Origin: Zantedeschia hybrid cultivar
Taxonomy: Eukaryota > Streptophyta > Magnoliopsida > Alismatales > Araceae
Assembly (NCBI GenBank): GCA_030544215.1
Contig: JARZZO010000002.1
Location: 29,945,395 to 30,009,394, forward strand
Direction: 5' to 3'
DNA: 64,000 nt
Below are positions 1 to 11,884 of the stretch, piece by piece (position 1 is the stretch's first letter; each line of letters starts with the position of its first letter). The notes under the pieces are model-generated. The model had not been told where the DNA came from and ran no database searches. It saw nothing but the letters and a program-made list of their open reading frames with translations. Both the position numbers and the translations under genes were made by a program.

Positions 1-1640
1 GAAGGCTATTGGATCAAATAACAAGAAGGCAGTGATTGAGAGCTATCTCCCAATAATGCCTACTTGGTAGAGGGTCTCGCAAGTAAGGGCGTGCTGCCCC
101 TTGCTTGCCTAGGCTTTGGGGGATGCATAACCTTAAGAAGTCATCTGAATTGTGACTGAAGGTGGCTCCATACTGGGAAAAAATGGTAGGAGAGTATCTT
201 AGTTTTTGGTCAGGGACTTGATTGATGTACGGGTATAGGTTTGGGACGGAGGGAGGAGTACCCCATCCCGCTTGGCTGGGGTTCGCTGGGGGTTGAGGGT
301 AGGGAACCTGCACCCCCAGGCTGGTTTCCGAAGATTGCCATGGCGGGAGGCACTAGAATTGCCAATTGAAGAACCTGCTCCTCCCTATGTCAAGGAGAAC
401 ATGAGGAGGGAGTAGGTATGTCTCTTCGATATTAGGCACGAACGTACTCGTTGAGAGGCCTTTGTCAAAAAGGCTATTAAATTGACCTTGGCTGCCAAAA
501 AGCAACTATTGCATATTGCCCCTAGTGTGCTAGAATGGATCTTAGCTAAATGGTTACCGGTCCACCAGCCCAGCAAGCAAGGCTCTCAATGGACTTGGTT
601 TGTCATTGTTTTTATAGGGAGGTCTTACTTCACATAAAGCCAACCATGAAATGAGAAAGAGCACTTTTTCGTTTTTGTTTATTTTAACAGGTTCTATCCC
701 TTTGGCAACCTTCCAGTGAAGCGGAGGTGAGCTCTTCACTTGATAGAAGAGCGAGCCATAGCATCGTCAATGGTGTGAGGTTGATCCTAACCTAATTCCC
801 ACATACATCTCCCTCTTTGCATCTTACAGTGCCATCAGAAACCTGTCGTCACGAAAGGGAAAGATGAGTCTAGTTCTTTTATAGGCAAACACCTTATAAG
901 CAGCTCAACGTGCATTCTAAGTGCTCGAATCGGGCTTGTATCATGTTTTCTCATTTCATTACTTATTCTAACAAGCCAAGCCGAAACTAGTGAGCCGGCA
1001 CCATCCATCTAATAAATATCTAATCCAACAAAAGGCCATAGGGCTGTTAAGGAGTCTTGACCATTTATCTAATTCACCATCGAAGAGGGCAAGCCGTGGA
1101 TCTACGAACATCTCTGTCTCCATGGGGGGGCGGGGGCTCATTTGCTTGTGATTGATAGGCAATCTCACAGTCGGCCACGAGTGTTTGGAAGTTTTCATTG
1201 TGTACTCCTACGGGTCAGAAGGCGGCGGGGGAAGGAGGGGGGAAAATGGACAGGATCTTTCAGCAGCGAATTCTCCATACATATAGAGGCATATAGGTTT
1301 TTATCCAAAATAATGTGGGTAGCCTGCCCCAATCAAGTGTAGCAAACACTAAGCGATTGATTCCTATTATATTTATAAAATATTCTCAGATGATATACAT
1401 GGTAGAAACAATGAAGCTGATTCTTCATCTGTAGGTTGCAATCCATATGATTTCTTTTCTCGGTCTATTGCTATCTTTCTCTTATCCCGTGCACTTACAT
1501 CCAACTACTTAAATTGGGAAGGAACCAATCATGTTGATTGCCTATCTGACCCACCTCTATTTCTAGAATTTCTTGTGTTACATGGACTTTTAGAGACAGG
1601 CTTCTGTGGCACCCGTTTTTCCTCGTCGAGTGCAAGGAGT
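1..1640. other. Unassigned sequence, no supported gene
   Basis: No reading frame here resembles a protein I recognise, and I see no terminal repeats. The texture (short stop-rich frames, motifs such as AGAAGAGCGAGCC) recalls plant mitochondrial intergenic DNA, so a mitochondrial insertion is possible, but this is only an impression. A short G-rich patch lies near 1123-1136 and a purine-rich stretch near 1217-1245. The recognisable LINE sequence begins at about 1689. Confidence 0.4.
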
Positions 1641-1688
1641 TGTTTATTGACTTTGAAAAGGTAAATGCAAAGATACTTCTAGAAGGCG

Positions 1689-2610
1689 GTGGTAAGGGAT
1701 ATTATCAGAAGGTGCAAGATTGATGTTATTTGTATTCAAGAGACAAAAGTGGAGGTAGAGGGGGTGGAGGTGTGGAGAGAGATTGGTGGGCACATGTTGA
1801 CTAAAGGGGTTGTCTCTCCGGCTGTCGGTAGATCGGGCGGTATTCTAATTTTATGGAATGACTTTGTGTTTGTGGAGATTGGTAAGCAAGTGGGGAGCAG
1901 CACTATCACCATCACTTTCAAATGCAAGGATGATGGTTTTGTGTGGGGATTTCAATGGGGCCTACGGACCTCAAGGTAGGGCGGAGAAGAAGGCATTGTG
2001 GGATGAGCTTCTACAGAGATATGGTTTGAGTGGCAGGCTGTGGTGTTTGGCTGGTGATGTTAATGCTATTCTTTTTGTGAATAAAAGATCAGAATTATCT
2101 GTTTCAGGGGGGAGTATGGAGGATTTTCAAGATTTTGTACACCAAGCTGCTTTGGTTGATGTCCACACAGACAATGCTTTCTCTAGTATGGACGGTTTCT
2201 GATCATATCCCTCTCATTCTGTCAACATGTGACGGTGAAAAAAAACAGAGATTATTAGATATGAATTATAGTGGCACAGGCATGAGGGGTTTAAGCAGTT
2301 GGTTTCTAATGGTGGTAGGAGATTTCAGGGTCTGATGTGCTGTGGCTACTTTCTACAATAAACTCAGAACTATAAGAAGTCAGCTTAAAAGGTGGTGCTC
2401 TAATCTCTATAAGGAGGCATGCAAATTCGGAAATCAGATCTTGTACGATATTGAAAAGTTAGAAAGAAAGGCAGACAATCAATTTCTCTCTTCGAAGGAA
2501 CAACATATATTGAAAAATCTTAAGAAAGATTATAAGGGAGGAAATAAAATGGAAGCAAAGAGCAAAAGAGCATTGGCTTTGTGAAGGAGATAAGAATACA
2601 ACTTTCTTTC
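1689..2610 (+). pseudogene. LINE ORF2 piece 1: endonuclease (broken)
   Basis: Endonuclease/exonuclease/phosphatase-like nuclease of an L1-type ORF2. The frame opens without an ATG at VVRDIIRRCK, followed by the catalytic-motif remnant CIQETK near 1735. After a frameshift come AGDVNAILF near 2052 (family LGDFN) and SDHIPLIL near 2202. The helical linker follows (2342-2584), ending in GDKNTTFF at the insertion point. The N-terminal part of the nuclease (the SWN motif) is missing, as in a 5'-truncated copy. At least two frameshifts and an internal stop are present. The 16 bases at 2595-2610 are repeated at 7184-7199, marking where the younger LINE entered. Confidence 0.82.
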
Positions 2611-3332
2611 GTCCGGTTCAGTCGTCTGAACCTAATCCGCCCCCGAACCGTCGTCTTCCCCGAGCTCTCATCGCTTTTCACGAAGAACAGAGTACCGGAA
2701 GGGAGATTGCTCCGGCAAGAGGAGAGAGATTTTCTGCAGTGTGGGTACAGAAAGACGATGCATCTTACTCGAGGTGTGGACAGGGTGACATAGATCCTAT
2801 CTGGATTGATGGAAGGGGGATGGGGAATAATATTGGCCTTCCGGAGGTCCAACTTCTTAAGCTTTCAGGGAAGGGATGGAACAGTGTCAGAAAGGAGGGG
2901 TCGTCTCAGGAAGAGTTAGAAGCGATTGTTAACTACAGTTTGCAAGATAAACTGGAAGAAGGATCGGAAAAGGTTAAAAGAGACAAGGAGTTGCAGGAAG
3001 AGACTCAGGCCAAACAGATTACGACATATGAAGGCAGTGAGGTTCCGTTGGCAGTTAATTTGTGTGATGAGGAAGAAGTCTGGAGGAATGAAATTGTGCA
3101 ATTTGGACAGCGTATAGGGGTGTCATTTGAAGGCAGGGAAGATATGGTCCTGAACTTTCTTAAGAAATTGAGGAGGAATGCTATCTTACAGCAATCAGCT
3201 AAGAGGAAAGGTACGGGTGGTGGAATGAAGATTGGAAAAAGAGAAGCAAGCTTTGTGAGTAACAATGAAGTCCTGGACAGCTTGAGAGGGAAGAAGACCA
3301 AGGATAAAGGGAAACAGGTTGTTACACTATGA
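2611..3332 (+). CDS. LINE ORF1 protein, 5'-truncated
   Basis: C-terminal part of a LINE ORF1, normally an RNA-binding partner of the retrotransposon RNA. The frame is open from the insertion junction to TGA at 3330-3332. The first in-frame ATG is at 2820, and the GTG at 2739 has no special merit as a start. What remains is highly charged (Lys, Glu, Arg-rich) with a basic tail ending GKQVVTL. I see no CCHC zinc knuckle and no RRM-like domain, which plant ORF1 proteins usually have, so those parts lie in the missing 5' region or are absent in this family. The stop overlaps the ORF2 start as ATGA (3329-3332), which suggests ORF2 translation by termination-reinitiation. Confidence 0.75.
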
Positions 3333-6300
3333 ATTTGATCTCATGGAATATTAGGGGCCTCAATGGGGACTTCAAGAGGAGAGCTGTAAAAGATTTGGTG
3401 TATTCTCAGCATCTGGACTGCATCTGTTTGCAGGAAACCAAGATGGCCAATATAGATAAATCTGTCTTAAGTAGAATATGTGGGTCCAAGTTAAATGAGG
3501 TGGCAGTTTTTCCTGCAGAAGGAAGTAAAGGAGGGCAATTAGTGATTTGGGATGGAAACAGGTTCGAGGGTAATGTCTGTGATTTAGGCAAATTCAGCAT
3601 TTCGGTTGTTTTTAAACACAAGAATAGAATCTCTAATAATGACTATTGGGTTATTACTTCTGTGTATGGACCTCACACCGATCAACAGAGGGAGGAATTT
3701 GTACAAGAACTATACAGGTTGCATAGTCTTTTCCCGAAAACCTGGTGTATCTTGGGAGATTTTAATTGTGTAAGATTTCCATGGGAAATGACTGGTAGGC
3801 AGAGATGGAGCAATAGTATGGATAATTTTAATCAGTGGATCAGAGATGTTCAATTAATAGAGGTGGACGACCCAAACAGAAATTATACCTGGTCTAATTT
3901 ACAGCAGGATAGCATCCAGTCTAAGATTGACAGAGTTTTGATCTCTCCAGATTGGTTCAAAAAATTTCCCCTGTCACATGTGAAAGGGTTGTTCAGGTCT
4001 GTCTCTGATCATATACCCTTGCTCATTATGATGGAAGATAAGAGGAGGAGCTCCAGAATTTTCAGATATGAATTGAAATGGCAAAGGGAAGTTGGATTCA
4101 AGGAAATGGTTGGTAATTGGTGGCAGCAAGCACCGAAGGCAAATTCTGCAGTGCTTAATTTCATGGGCAAGCTGAAATGGATAAGGAATTGTTTGAGACA
4201 ATGGTCTAACCAGAATTTTGGAAAGGAAAAGGAAAAAAGGCAGAAATTGATGGGCAGCATTGAAGAATTAGAATTGAAAAGTGAGGTTGCTGATCTTTCC
4301 AATAAAGAGCTTCACTCTTTGAAGGAGTTCCGGAAGAATTACAATGAAGAACTTTTGAAAGAAGAAATTGGTTGGAAACAAAGAGCTAAGGAGCATTGGC
4401 TAAAGGAAGGTGATAAAAACTCTTCTTTCTTCCATGCCATGGCTAGTGCTAAAAGAAGATACCTGTCTATTGATCATGTCAAAGAAGAAGATAGTGTCAT
4501 TGAAGATCCCGAGGAGATCAAAAACAGATTTGTGGATTTCTTCAGAAATCTTTTCTCAGAAGATTTTCTGATGAGACCCCACATACAAGATGGATTACTT
4601 CCCAAGTTAGTTGATTCAGAAGCTGTTAAGTTGAGTGAGCCCTTTGTGGAGGAGGAAGTTAGAATGGCTGTTTTCAGTATGGATCCTAATAAAGCTCCGG
4701 GTCCCGACGGATTTTCTCTGGGGTTCTATCAATTCTTTTGGGATGTTATTAAAGATGATTTGGTTAATCTTGTGCAAGAGTTTTATGACAGGCCGGAAAG
4801 GATTAGAGCGGTTAATGCTACATATGTTGTTCTTATTCCTAAGTCAGAAGGAGCAGAAAGAGTGACAGATTTTCGGCCCATTAGCTTACTCAATGGATGC
4901 TATAAGGTTATTGCCAAGATCCTAGCAACCCGATTTAAGAAGGTGATACATAAACTTGTGGGCATTAATCAATCAGCATTTATGCAAGGCAGATTTATAC
5001 TGGATAACTTTATGACAGCTTATGAGGTTATACATCATTACAAGATCAGAAATAAGCAAGGAGTGTTATTAAAGCTTGACTTTGAGAAGGCTTATGATAG
5101 AATCAACTGGAATTGTCTCAAAAAAACAATGATCCTCATGAGTTTCAATGAAAGATGGGTTAGATGGATAATGAGCTGTATTTCATCCTCTAAGTTTTCT
5201 GTGTTGATCAATAGAGAACCGTGTGGATATTTCAGCAGTTCAAGAGGTCTTAGGCAGGGAGATCCATTGTCTCCGTTTCTGTTTTTGCTTATTGGACAGA
5301 TTTTTAGCTATCTTTGGGATAATGCTGTTCAACTTGGCCTTATTGAGGGATTCAGAATAGGCAGGAGCAACATTCATCTATCTCATCTTCAGTTTGCAGA
5401 TGATACGCTATTGTTTTCTTCAGGAAGCAAGGAGGATATCCAGAATATCAAAAGTTTGCTTATTTTGATAGAACTTATCACAGGACTGAGGATCAACTAT
5501 GAGAAATCAGAAATAGTGGGTTTGAATGTGCCGCAACCTAGTCTTTTGGAGATTGCAAATTCCTTAAAGTGCAGAGTGAATATGTTCCCTATTAAATATT
5601 TGGGTCTGCCCTTATCAGATGGAAACTTAAGGGTGAGAGATTGGGATGGTTTAATTAAGAAATTTGAGAGTAGATTGGAAGGGTGGAAAGGCAACTTTCT
5701 TTCAGGAGGAGGGAAAATGATATTGTCAAAATCGGTTCTTTCGTCTTTGGCAATTTACCATGCTTCTATATTTAAGATACCTCGAGCAGTGGAAAAAATC
5801 ATTGAAGCAATTCGAAGTTCCTTTTTTTGGTCAGGAGGGAAAAGGGAAAAGAGAGGTATACATTTGATCAAATGGAGCAATGTTTGCAAAAGCAAGGAGC
5901 AAGGAGGAATTGGCCTCTGCGGTGTGGCTACTTTCAACAAAGCAATGCTAGCTAAATGGTTGTGGAGAAGGGGAGAACATCCGAATGCACTTTGGGCTGT
6001 GATTGTGAAGGATCTTTATTTTCAAGGTGAGAACAAATGGAATTTTTATCCTTCAACCAGCTACAATATGTCTTCAATTTGGAAGAATATTGTTAGATGT
6101 GCTGAATTCATGGATATTTTGAGTACTATTCAGGTGGGAAATGGGAGGGATACACAGTTTTGGAGAGATAAATGGTGTTCCAATATGGCCCTTTCTAAGC
6201 TTTTCAGCAATATCTTCAATATAACCCTTCACCAAGAAGCTACAGTAGAGGAAGTGTTATGCAATATAGATGTAGGGCAGATCAGCTTGCCTTTGAGAAG

Positions 6301-6988
6301 GAATCCCACGGATGAGGAAGCAGAAGAACTAGTATTGCTAATCAACACCATCAGTGAAGTCAGAATTTTTGGTGAGGTGCAAGACAAAAGAAATTGGAGA
6401 TGGACCAACAATGGACAGTTCTCGGTCAATTCCATAGCTCAAATGTTGAATGATGGTGGAATTAGGGTGTGGTGGAAAGAGTTAGTTTGGTCTAATCACC
6501 TTCCTAATAAGATCAAAATTTTCCTGTGGAAGCTTGCTTGGTGCAGAATTCTTACGGGAAAGAGGGCCAAGAAACTACACATCTCTGGGAGCTTCTCGTG
6601 TGTTTATTGTGCTCTTTTTGAGGAGGATCAAAAGCATCTATTCTGTGGCTGTGGTATTATTATCATACAGTGGAAGATTATGTGTAGATTATTTGGAATC
6701 AATTGGGTAGAGCAATCTTCTGTGTTGGATCTCCTTCATTGGTGGAGCATTAATTGTCCATACAAAGATCTCAAACAATTGTGGTTCTTGATTTGCCCGG
6801 CCCTTTTGTGGGCCATTTGGTGTGAAAGAAACAGAAGGAAATTCAATGATCAATGTAGAAGCTCTAATGATCTGCTGAGGAGTACATTTAGATGGGTGGA
6901 AGATTGGGGACGGGCTGCTGGTATCCTCAAGGAGGGGAGTTCTGATTTTTTTGAAAAGGCCAGGAAGTGGAAGGATATGATCTCCTGA
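3329..6988 (+). CDS. LINE ORF2: endonuclease + reverse transcriptase, intact
   Basis: A 1219-aa ORF2 without stops, in the usual length range for plant L1 ORF2. Residues 1-230 are an apurinic-like endonuclease (ISWNIRGLNG at 4-13, CLQETK, LGDFNCV, SDHIPLLI) that nicks the target DNA. A helical linker follows. Reverse transcriptase spans about residues 490-770 with FRPISLLNGCYK, the catalytic FADD at 689-692 and GLRQGDPLSPFLF. From about 1047 a zf-RVT domain (WWKELVW, LPNKIKIFLWKLAW, then paired Cys/His) ends the protein; no RNase H domain is evident. The ATG overlaps the ORF1 stop by 4 nt, which supports this start. It should make new copies by target-primed reverse transcription, if it is transcribed. 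Confidence 0.95.
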   Translation: MNLISWNIRGLNGDFKRRAVKDLVYSQHLDCICLQETKMANIDKSVLSRICGSKLNEVAVFPAEGSKGGQLVIWDGNRFEGNVCDLGKFSISVVFKHKNRISNNDYWVITSVYGPHTDQQREEFVQELYRLHSLFPKTWCILGDFNCVRFPWEMTGRQRWSNSMDNFNQWIRDVQLIEVDDPNRNYTWSNLQQDSIQSKIDRVLISPDWFKKFPLSHVKGLFRSVSDHIPLLIMMEDKRRSSRIFRYELKWQREVGFKEMVGNWWQQAPKANSAVLNFMGKLKWIRNCLRQWSNQNFGKEKEKRQKLMGSIEELELKSEVADLSNKELHSLKEFRKNYNEELLKEEIGWKQRAKEHWLKEGDKNSSFFHAMASAKRRYLSIDHVKEEDSVIEDPEEIKNRFVDFFRNLFSEDFLMRPHIQDGLLPKLVDSEAVKLSEPFVEEEVRMAVFSMDPNKAPGPDGFSLGFYQFFWDVIKDDLVNLVQEFYDRPERIRAVNATYVVLIPKSEGAERVTDFRPISLLNGCYKVIAKILATRFKKVIHKLVGINQSAFMQGRFILDNFMTAYEVIHHYKIRNKQGVLLKLDFEKAYDRINWNCLKKTMILMSFNERWVRWIMSCISSSKFSVLINREPCGYFSSSRGLRQGDPLSPFLFLLIGQIFSYLWDNAVQLGLIEGFRIGRSNIHLSHLQFADDTLLFSSGSKEDIQNIKSLLILIELITGLRINYEKSEIVGLNVPQPSLLEIANSLKCRVNMFPIKYLGLPLSDGNLRVRDWDGLIKKFESRLEGWKGNFLSGGGKMILSKSVLSSLAIYHASIFKIPRAVEKIIEAIRSSFFWSGGKREKRGIHLIKWSNVCKSKEQGGIGLCGVATFNKAMLAKWLWRRGEHPNALWAVIVKDLYFQGENKWNFYPSTSYNMSSIWKNIVRCAEFMDILSTIQVGNGRDTQFWRDKWCSNMALSKLFSNIFNITLHQEATVEEVLCNIDVGQISLPLRRNPTDEEAEELVLLINTISEVRIFGEVQDKRNWRWTNNGQFSVNSIAQMLNDGGIRVWWKELVWSNHLPNKIKIFLWKLAWCRILTGKRAKKLHISGSFSCVYCALFEEDQKHLFCGCGIIIIQWKIMCRLFGINWVEQSSVLDLLHWWSINCPYKDLKQLWFLICPALLWAIWCERNRRKFNDQCRSSNDLLRSTFRWVEDWGRAAGILKEGSSDFFEKARKWKDMIS

Positions 6989-7199
6989 TAGGCAGCTCTT
7001 AGTGTGTTTTTGTTTTATTGGCTTGATAAAACATCATTGTAAATTTCAGCTTTTCTTAGATAGTTGGGGTTCAGGACGGGGATTGTCCGATCCTGTAGGT
7101 GATGGCCCTTGGGCTATTCATTCTCCTTGTAATCCTCTTTTTTACTCTATGAAATTGTGACTTAATGTCACCTTCAAAAAAAAAATACAACTTTCTTTC

Positions 7200-7574
7200 A
7201 TACAGTAGCAAGTGCCAATAAGAAAACTCTAAGAATTGAACATATCAAAGTTGAAGACAAGTTGGTTGAGAATAAAGAAGAAATACAAGACACTTTCATC
7301 AATTTTTACAAGAATCCTTTTTCAGAAGATTGCTGTTGGAGGCCTCATTTGGAGGATGGAATTCTACCAAAGCTTCAGAATGCCAAGCTGAGGAGTTGCG
7401 TCTCCCTTTTCCAGAGGAAGAGGTTAAGGCTGCTGTCTTTGGAATGAATGCAAGTAGATCCTCAGGTCCTGATGGGTTTTCTTTTGGTTTTTATCAATTC
7501 TTTTGGGATATAATCAAGGAAGATTTCATGTTGGTGATGAGAGAATTTCTGTATAGGCCATTCAATGTTAGAAG
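7200..7574 (+). pseudogene. LINE ORF2 piece 2: start of reverse transcriptase
   Basis: Continuation of the old LINE after the younger LINE. It resumes within the linker and reads through ENKEEIQDTFINFYKNPFSED and then, after a frameshift near 7390, FPEEEVKAAVFGMN and GPDGFSFGFYQFFWD. These match the same stretch of the intact ORF2 in this window (residues about 392-500). The piece stops at VRS, where hAT-A inserted. The 8 bases GTTAGAAG at 7567-7574 are the left copy of the hAT target duplication. Confidence 0.85.
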
Positions 7575-7939
7575 TATGGATGGCAGTACCGGTGTCGGAG
7601 GGTACCGGTATTGATACATACCAGTATCGGTATCGGCCTTTAAACTATTTTAAAAAACATCTTGAAAAAATTAATAAAAAATCATAAAAATCAATAAAAA
7701 ATTTAAAAATTAATTGGATATGTGTTGAGTGTGGCAAAGATGGATTAAGGCAAAGAAGTACGCATAACACATATTAAATGATTATTTTAATACATATTAA
7801 ACATGAAAAATGTTTTACTAGTGTACTAAATATTTAAAAATAATAAATGTTAATAAAATCAAATGATATTTACCCATGAAAAATAGAAGTGAGTATACTA
7901 ATATGGATAATAACCCGTAGAACCTTCTAATTTATCATC

Positions 7940-10900
7940 CGGTCGCTGTTACTGGTGTCCATAATAAGGCTGCAATATATGTTCCCTATATTCACCATAA
8001 CTAAACAATGATGTAGCCAAGTCATGCATCTTTCTCTGGATCCCTCTTGGAGTATACGCTTGTTGACTTGCTGGAATTCTAGAATTAGGATAAGAAGAAG
8101 CACCTTGATGATAAGAAGAAGATCCTGACATATAACTATTATTGACTAGATAAAGTTAGAAGCCTTCATACTTTACTTGATTTCCCCAGTTATACATGCT
8201 TGCTTCTTGTTGGCTACATCCATAATTTGACTGCTGTCCATACTGACCTTATGAATCATAATCTCTTTGACTTTGAGTTTATCCTCTATCAGTATCAATG
8301 TGCAAAGAGAAACTAGATGCATACACTCCGCCATCAGTAGTAGCACCTGTAACTGCACCAGCATCATCACTAGGAGACTGTGTGCTATCATCATCATCAT
8401 CATCAATAATCAACTTCCTCATGACCTTGCTTGATCTTTTTTCTTTGTGATGTCTCTTGCTAGCTATCCCTTCTTGTTGAATCATTTTTCAGTCGATCAA
8501 TACTCTTTTTCCTCGTAGTGTCTCACATAAATTTACTTCATCTCAGCAATCGTGGGGTCGTCTTTGGTAGCCAGATTAGCCCTCTCAATTATGGATGTGC
8601 TTCTTCTCAAGAATGGTAGTGGCCCAACCATTCTAAGAATGACTGGTCTACTATTTGATTCTGAGTGTCTAGCAGGCTCAAACTCAGTATCAGGCGCAAA
8701 TAAAGGCACAAGCTCTCTCTAACTATGATGCTCATCTGAAGGAGGTGGATCTTTTCTTTGCCTTTTTGATATTTTTAATTCTGAATCTCTAGCAATAACT
8801 CCATTTAATATGTCTTTTTCCCATTCTGTATCATCAGGATAAAAAATTGGCTCATCAACAGTTGCTCGCATCTCAATCCAAGTTTGCAAGGGATTCTCAT
8901 CATTAAATAATTCATTCACATCAATTTGGCCAACAACATCTTCTGCCTGACCTGTAACTCGTTTCTCTCTTAATTGTTGTCTCAACCAGATATTTTTGAT
9001 CTTTAATCTCATGTTGGAATGGTAATACACCAGTTTCTCTAATCGTTCAACTTTTAATCGGTTACGAACTTTTGAGTATATAAGTCTAAATGTGCTTCAA
9101 TTTCTTTTATATTGGCTTGCCGATGTCGTTTGACTCAAAACTCTCACTACGACGGAAGTTAAAATGTTATAGCACTTGTCTTTGTTATACACCATGATCC
9201 ACCACTCAGCTATTACATCAGTAAAACAAATAATATGAATTAATATTTGTTTTTGTTTCTTATTATTGCACATATGACTATAATGTAATCTCTAAGTATA
9301 TCTGAGCTCACTTTCTTTACGACAATTTGCACTTGCTCCTCATTATAGGTCTCGAGTCTTAGCTTATACGTCTTCATCTGCAAAGATGGAATGAACAATT
9401 AATACAATCGATATAATCTTGAAAATATAAATAATTAATTATATGTTATTCTTTATTATAATTGATAAACACTTGTCTTTTTGTCTCAATTCTATCTTCT
9501 ACCGTCTTCGACAAGCGTGTGATCACATTGAGTGTGTCTTGGATTACCTCTCCATCAATGTGTACTTGACGACTGTACATTACTCGATGATTTAAAAAAT
9601 AACCTGCATTTAGGTGGATGAATTAATAAATAACAATTTAATGAATAATGTGTGATTTAACGATACAAGACTTCACTTACCAGCTGCATGCAAGTCGTCA
9701 TGTAGTGTGCTTTCCCATCTAATATCAATAATCTCCCACCATTTGATATAATTTTTGGGAAATTTTCTTGATGTGCATCTTAATAATATCAATTGTTTCG
9801 TACAAATATCCTATGTAATTTTTATAATCTCCATTTACCAATTTTAAGATCTTTACTAAGGGTTCTACTAATAAGAGATAAGCGTGCACACTGTTTCAAA
9901 ATTTTTTGTTATCTATGATTTTTTTCATTTCAAAATGTTTAGATTGAGCATCAAAAGAGTTATTGTGCACATAGTCGAATAAGTCCTTATTATACATTAA
10001 ATCCTTGATCGCATTCCTGAACTTGTACACAGATTCTAAGGAAATGAAATTAGATGCAAATCTTATAAGTCCCATACGGATGAGATCTCGGCCGCTACTT
10101 GCTTGTTCTTTGAACATGTTTAAGATCTTAGGATAGCCATAAATATATTAGATAATTCTTTGTTCTCTCTTTATTACCTTATTTACATCCGAGTCCTTGT
10201 TAATATCTTCAAACATCAAGTTCGGACTATGCGCTGCACATGGGACCCAATAAACATGTTTGCGCTTGTCCATTAACTTTTTTCTTGCAGCCTTATAATT
10301 TAGTTCATTATCAGTGACTACTTAGACAACATTTTTCTCTTTAATTTTCTGTACCATTTGATCCATTAAACCAAACAAATATTTAACATTTTTTGCATAG
10401 TTTGATGCATCAACATATTTCATAAAAATTGTCTCTTTAGTACAATAAACTAAAATATTAATCATGGATTTTTTCGTGGTACCAGTCCAGCTATCGCACA
10501 CAATTATGCATCCTCTCTCCTTCCGTACAACTTTAAAGCATTCAACCTATGAAGCTCCTCATATTCTCCATCAAGTTCACGCCCATACATGTCTCAACGT
10601 GTAAGGGCCTTTTACCTAAGGTTATGATCTCCTATGGCGTCAATTATAGACTGAAAATAAGGAGACTGAACAACATGTAAGGAACATTTGTATACAAAAA
10701 TTATTTGCAGATGCTCTTAAAAGTGTATCATACCGCTTTAGTTGACTTTTTGACTTCTCTTAATGTTTGCTTGATTTTTGGCTGACTAGAATTTTGTCTT
10801 TTAAAAAGATAACTGTCCATAGTACCCACTTGATGTGTATCATATCCTGTTGTATCATGGGCCATAGAATCCTGGTCTCTATGTTAAGTTGTGCCTATTC

Positions 10901-10995
10901 TTGGTGGTGCAAAACCTCTCCTTCGGGCTTCGTCTTCTGTTCGGTGCTACAAACTCTCTCTTCTAGCTATAACAATTTCATGATCTGAATTATCA
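7940..10995 (-). pseudogene. hAT-A transposase, middle and C-terminal part
   Basis: Reading down the - strand from about 10995: a low-complexity linker (THQVGTMDSYLF), the DUF659/RNase-H-like region (GRDLIRMGLIRFASNFISLE at about 10092-10033), then the hAT dimerisation region (HSNMRLKIKN, 9021-8992), an acidic tail (DVNELFNDENPLQTW) and a Ser/Tyr/Gln-rich C terminus (SSSYHQGASSYPNSR) ending near 7950. Many stops and frameshifts split it, and some gaps are probably introns, as in hAT-D. The Trp in DDTEWEKD, lost in hAT-B, is intact here. The protein would have cut and rejoined hAT ends; this copy cannot. Confidence 0.82.
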
Positions 10996-11198
10996 TTACT
11001 AGAGTCAATAATATATTCAGCAAGGTAGGCCAACTCGGTCCGGGTCGGATTGGATCGTCCGGTCTGCTCGGAAACCGGGCGGTCTGATTCGACCCCGAGC
11101 CCCGACCTAGCAATCTCGCCCCGGGATCACTGGGATCGGGTTGGGTCGGCCGGATCGGGTGATCCGGGCCCAAGTCGGGCCGGTCCGGCCGACCCCAA

Positions 11199-11232
11199 CC
11201 CCCAACGGCTAGTTCCGAACTAGCAGTTGGGG
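11199..11232. promoter_or_regulatory. Inverted repeat (hairpin) upstream of hAT-C TATA box
   Basis: An imperfect inverted repeat, CCCCCAACGGCTAGTT then CCG then AACTAGCAGTTGGGG, lying between the GATCGG array and the TATA box. A perfect 15-bp version is present at the same place in hAT-D (46902-46934). Conservation between two diverged copies suggests a function, for example transposase or promoter binding. That role is inference. Confidence 0.6.
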
Positions 11233-11270
11233 TAACGGCTATAAGGGGCTTTTAAGCCCCTTTAAGTCCC

Positions 11271-11278
11271 TATAAAAC
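11271..11278 (+). promoter_or_regulatory. TATA box of hAT-C transposase
   Basis: TATAAAAC followed by a C-run and then a long CT-rich leader (about 11290-11880) before the ATG at 11885. hAT-D has a TATTTAAA box in the same C-rich setting. The transcription start would be about 30 bp downstream; this is inferred from position only. Confidence 0.55.
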
Positions 11279-11884
11279 CCCCCCTATATCCTTCTCTCCC
11301 TCATTCACACAAATTCTCATTTCTCTCTCTCTCTAAAATTTATTTCTCTCTCTAAGCTCCCATACTCTCTCAAAGACTCAAACTCAAAGTTCTCTTGCTC
11401 TCCAAAGCTCTCTAAAGGACGGACGGACGGACTACATCAATTTTTTTTTCACCATTTTATGATTTTTATCTCTTTAATATTTCTGTTTTTTTACGTTTTT
11501 CTTATTTTCTCTCTCTCTAACTTTTTAATCTCTTTTTAACATATATCTCTCTTTATTTTTTGTCTCTCTATTTTTTTCCCCCTCTAACATATATATCTTT
11601 TTCAGACTTTTTCATATTTAAATTTCTCTTTTTTTTTTCTCTTTCTCTAATTTTCTCTCTCTAACCATTTTTTTTGTATCTATTTATTTTTATCGCATTT
11701 TATTTTTTCTCTCTAACCTTTTTTTGTGTCTGACTATCTGTAGCTTTCTTTCTCATTGTCTCTCACTCTCCCTCGAGGTATGATATGAAATCTCACTATC
11801 TTTTTCTATGTTTTTTCTTATTTCTCACCATTTCTCTTTCTGTAATTCTCTTTTTCCCTATTAATATTTTTTTTCTTTTTAAAG

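Larger units (their letters stand above)
2611..7183 (+). mobile_element. Young L1-like LINE with intact ORF2
   Basis: A 4.57-kb non-LTR retrotransposon of the same broad L1 type as the copy it sits in. It is bounded by a perfect 16-bp target site duplication (2595-2610 and 7184-7199, AATACAACTTTCTTTC) and ends in an A-run at 7176-7185. It carries the 3' part of ORF1, a full-length ORF2 and a 187-bp 3' UTR. The ORF1 frame is open right up to the left junction with no ATG, so the copy is 5'-truncated inside ORF1, as is usual for target-primed reverse transcription. The perfect duplication and unbroken ORF2 point to a recent insertion. Confidence 0.95.
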
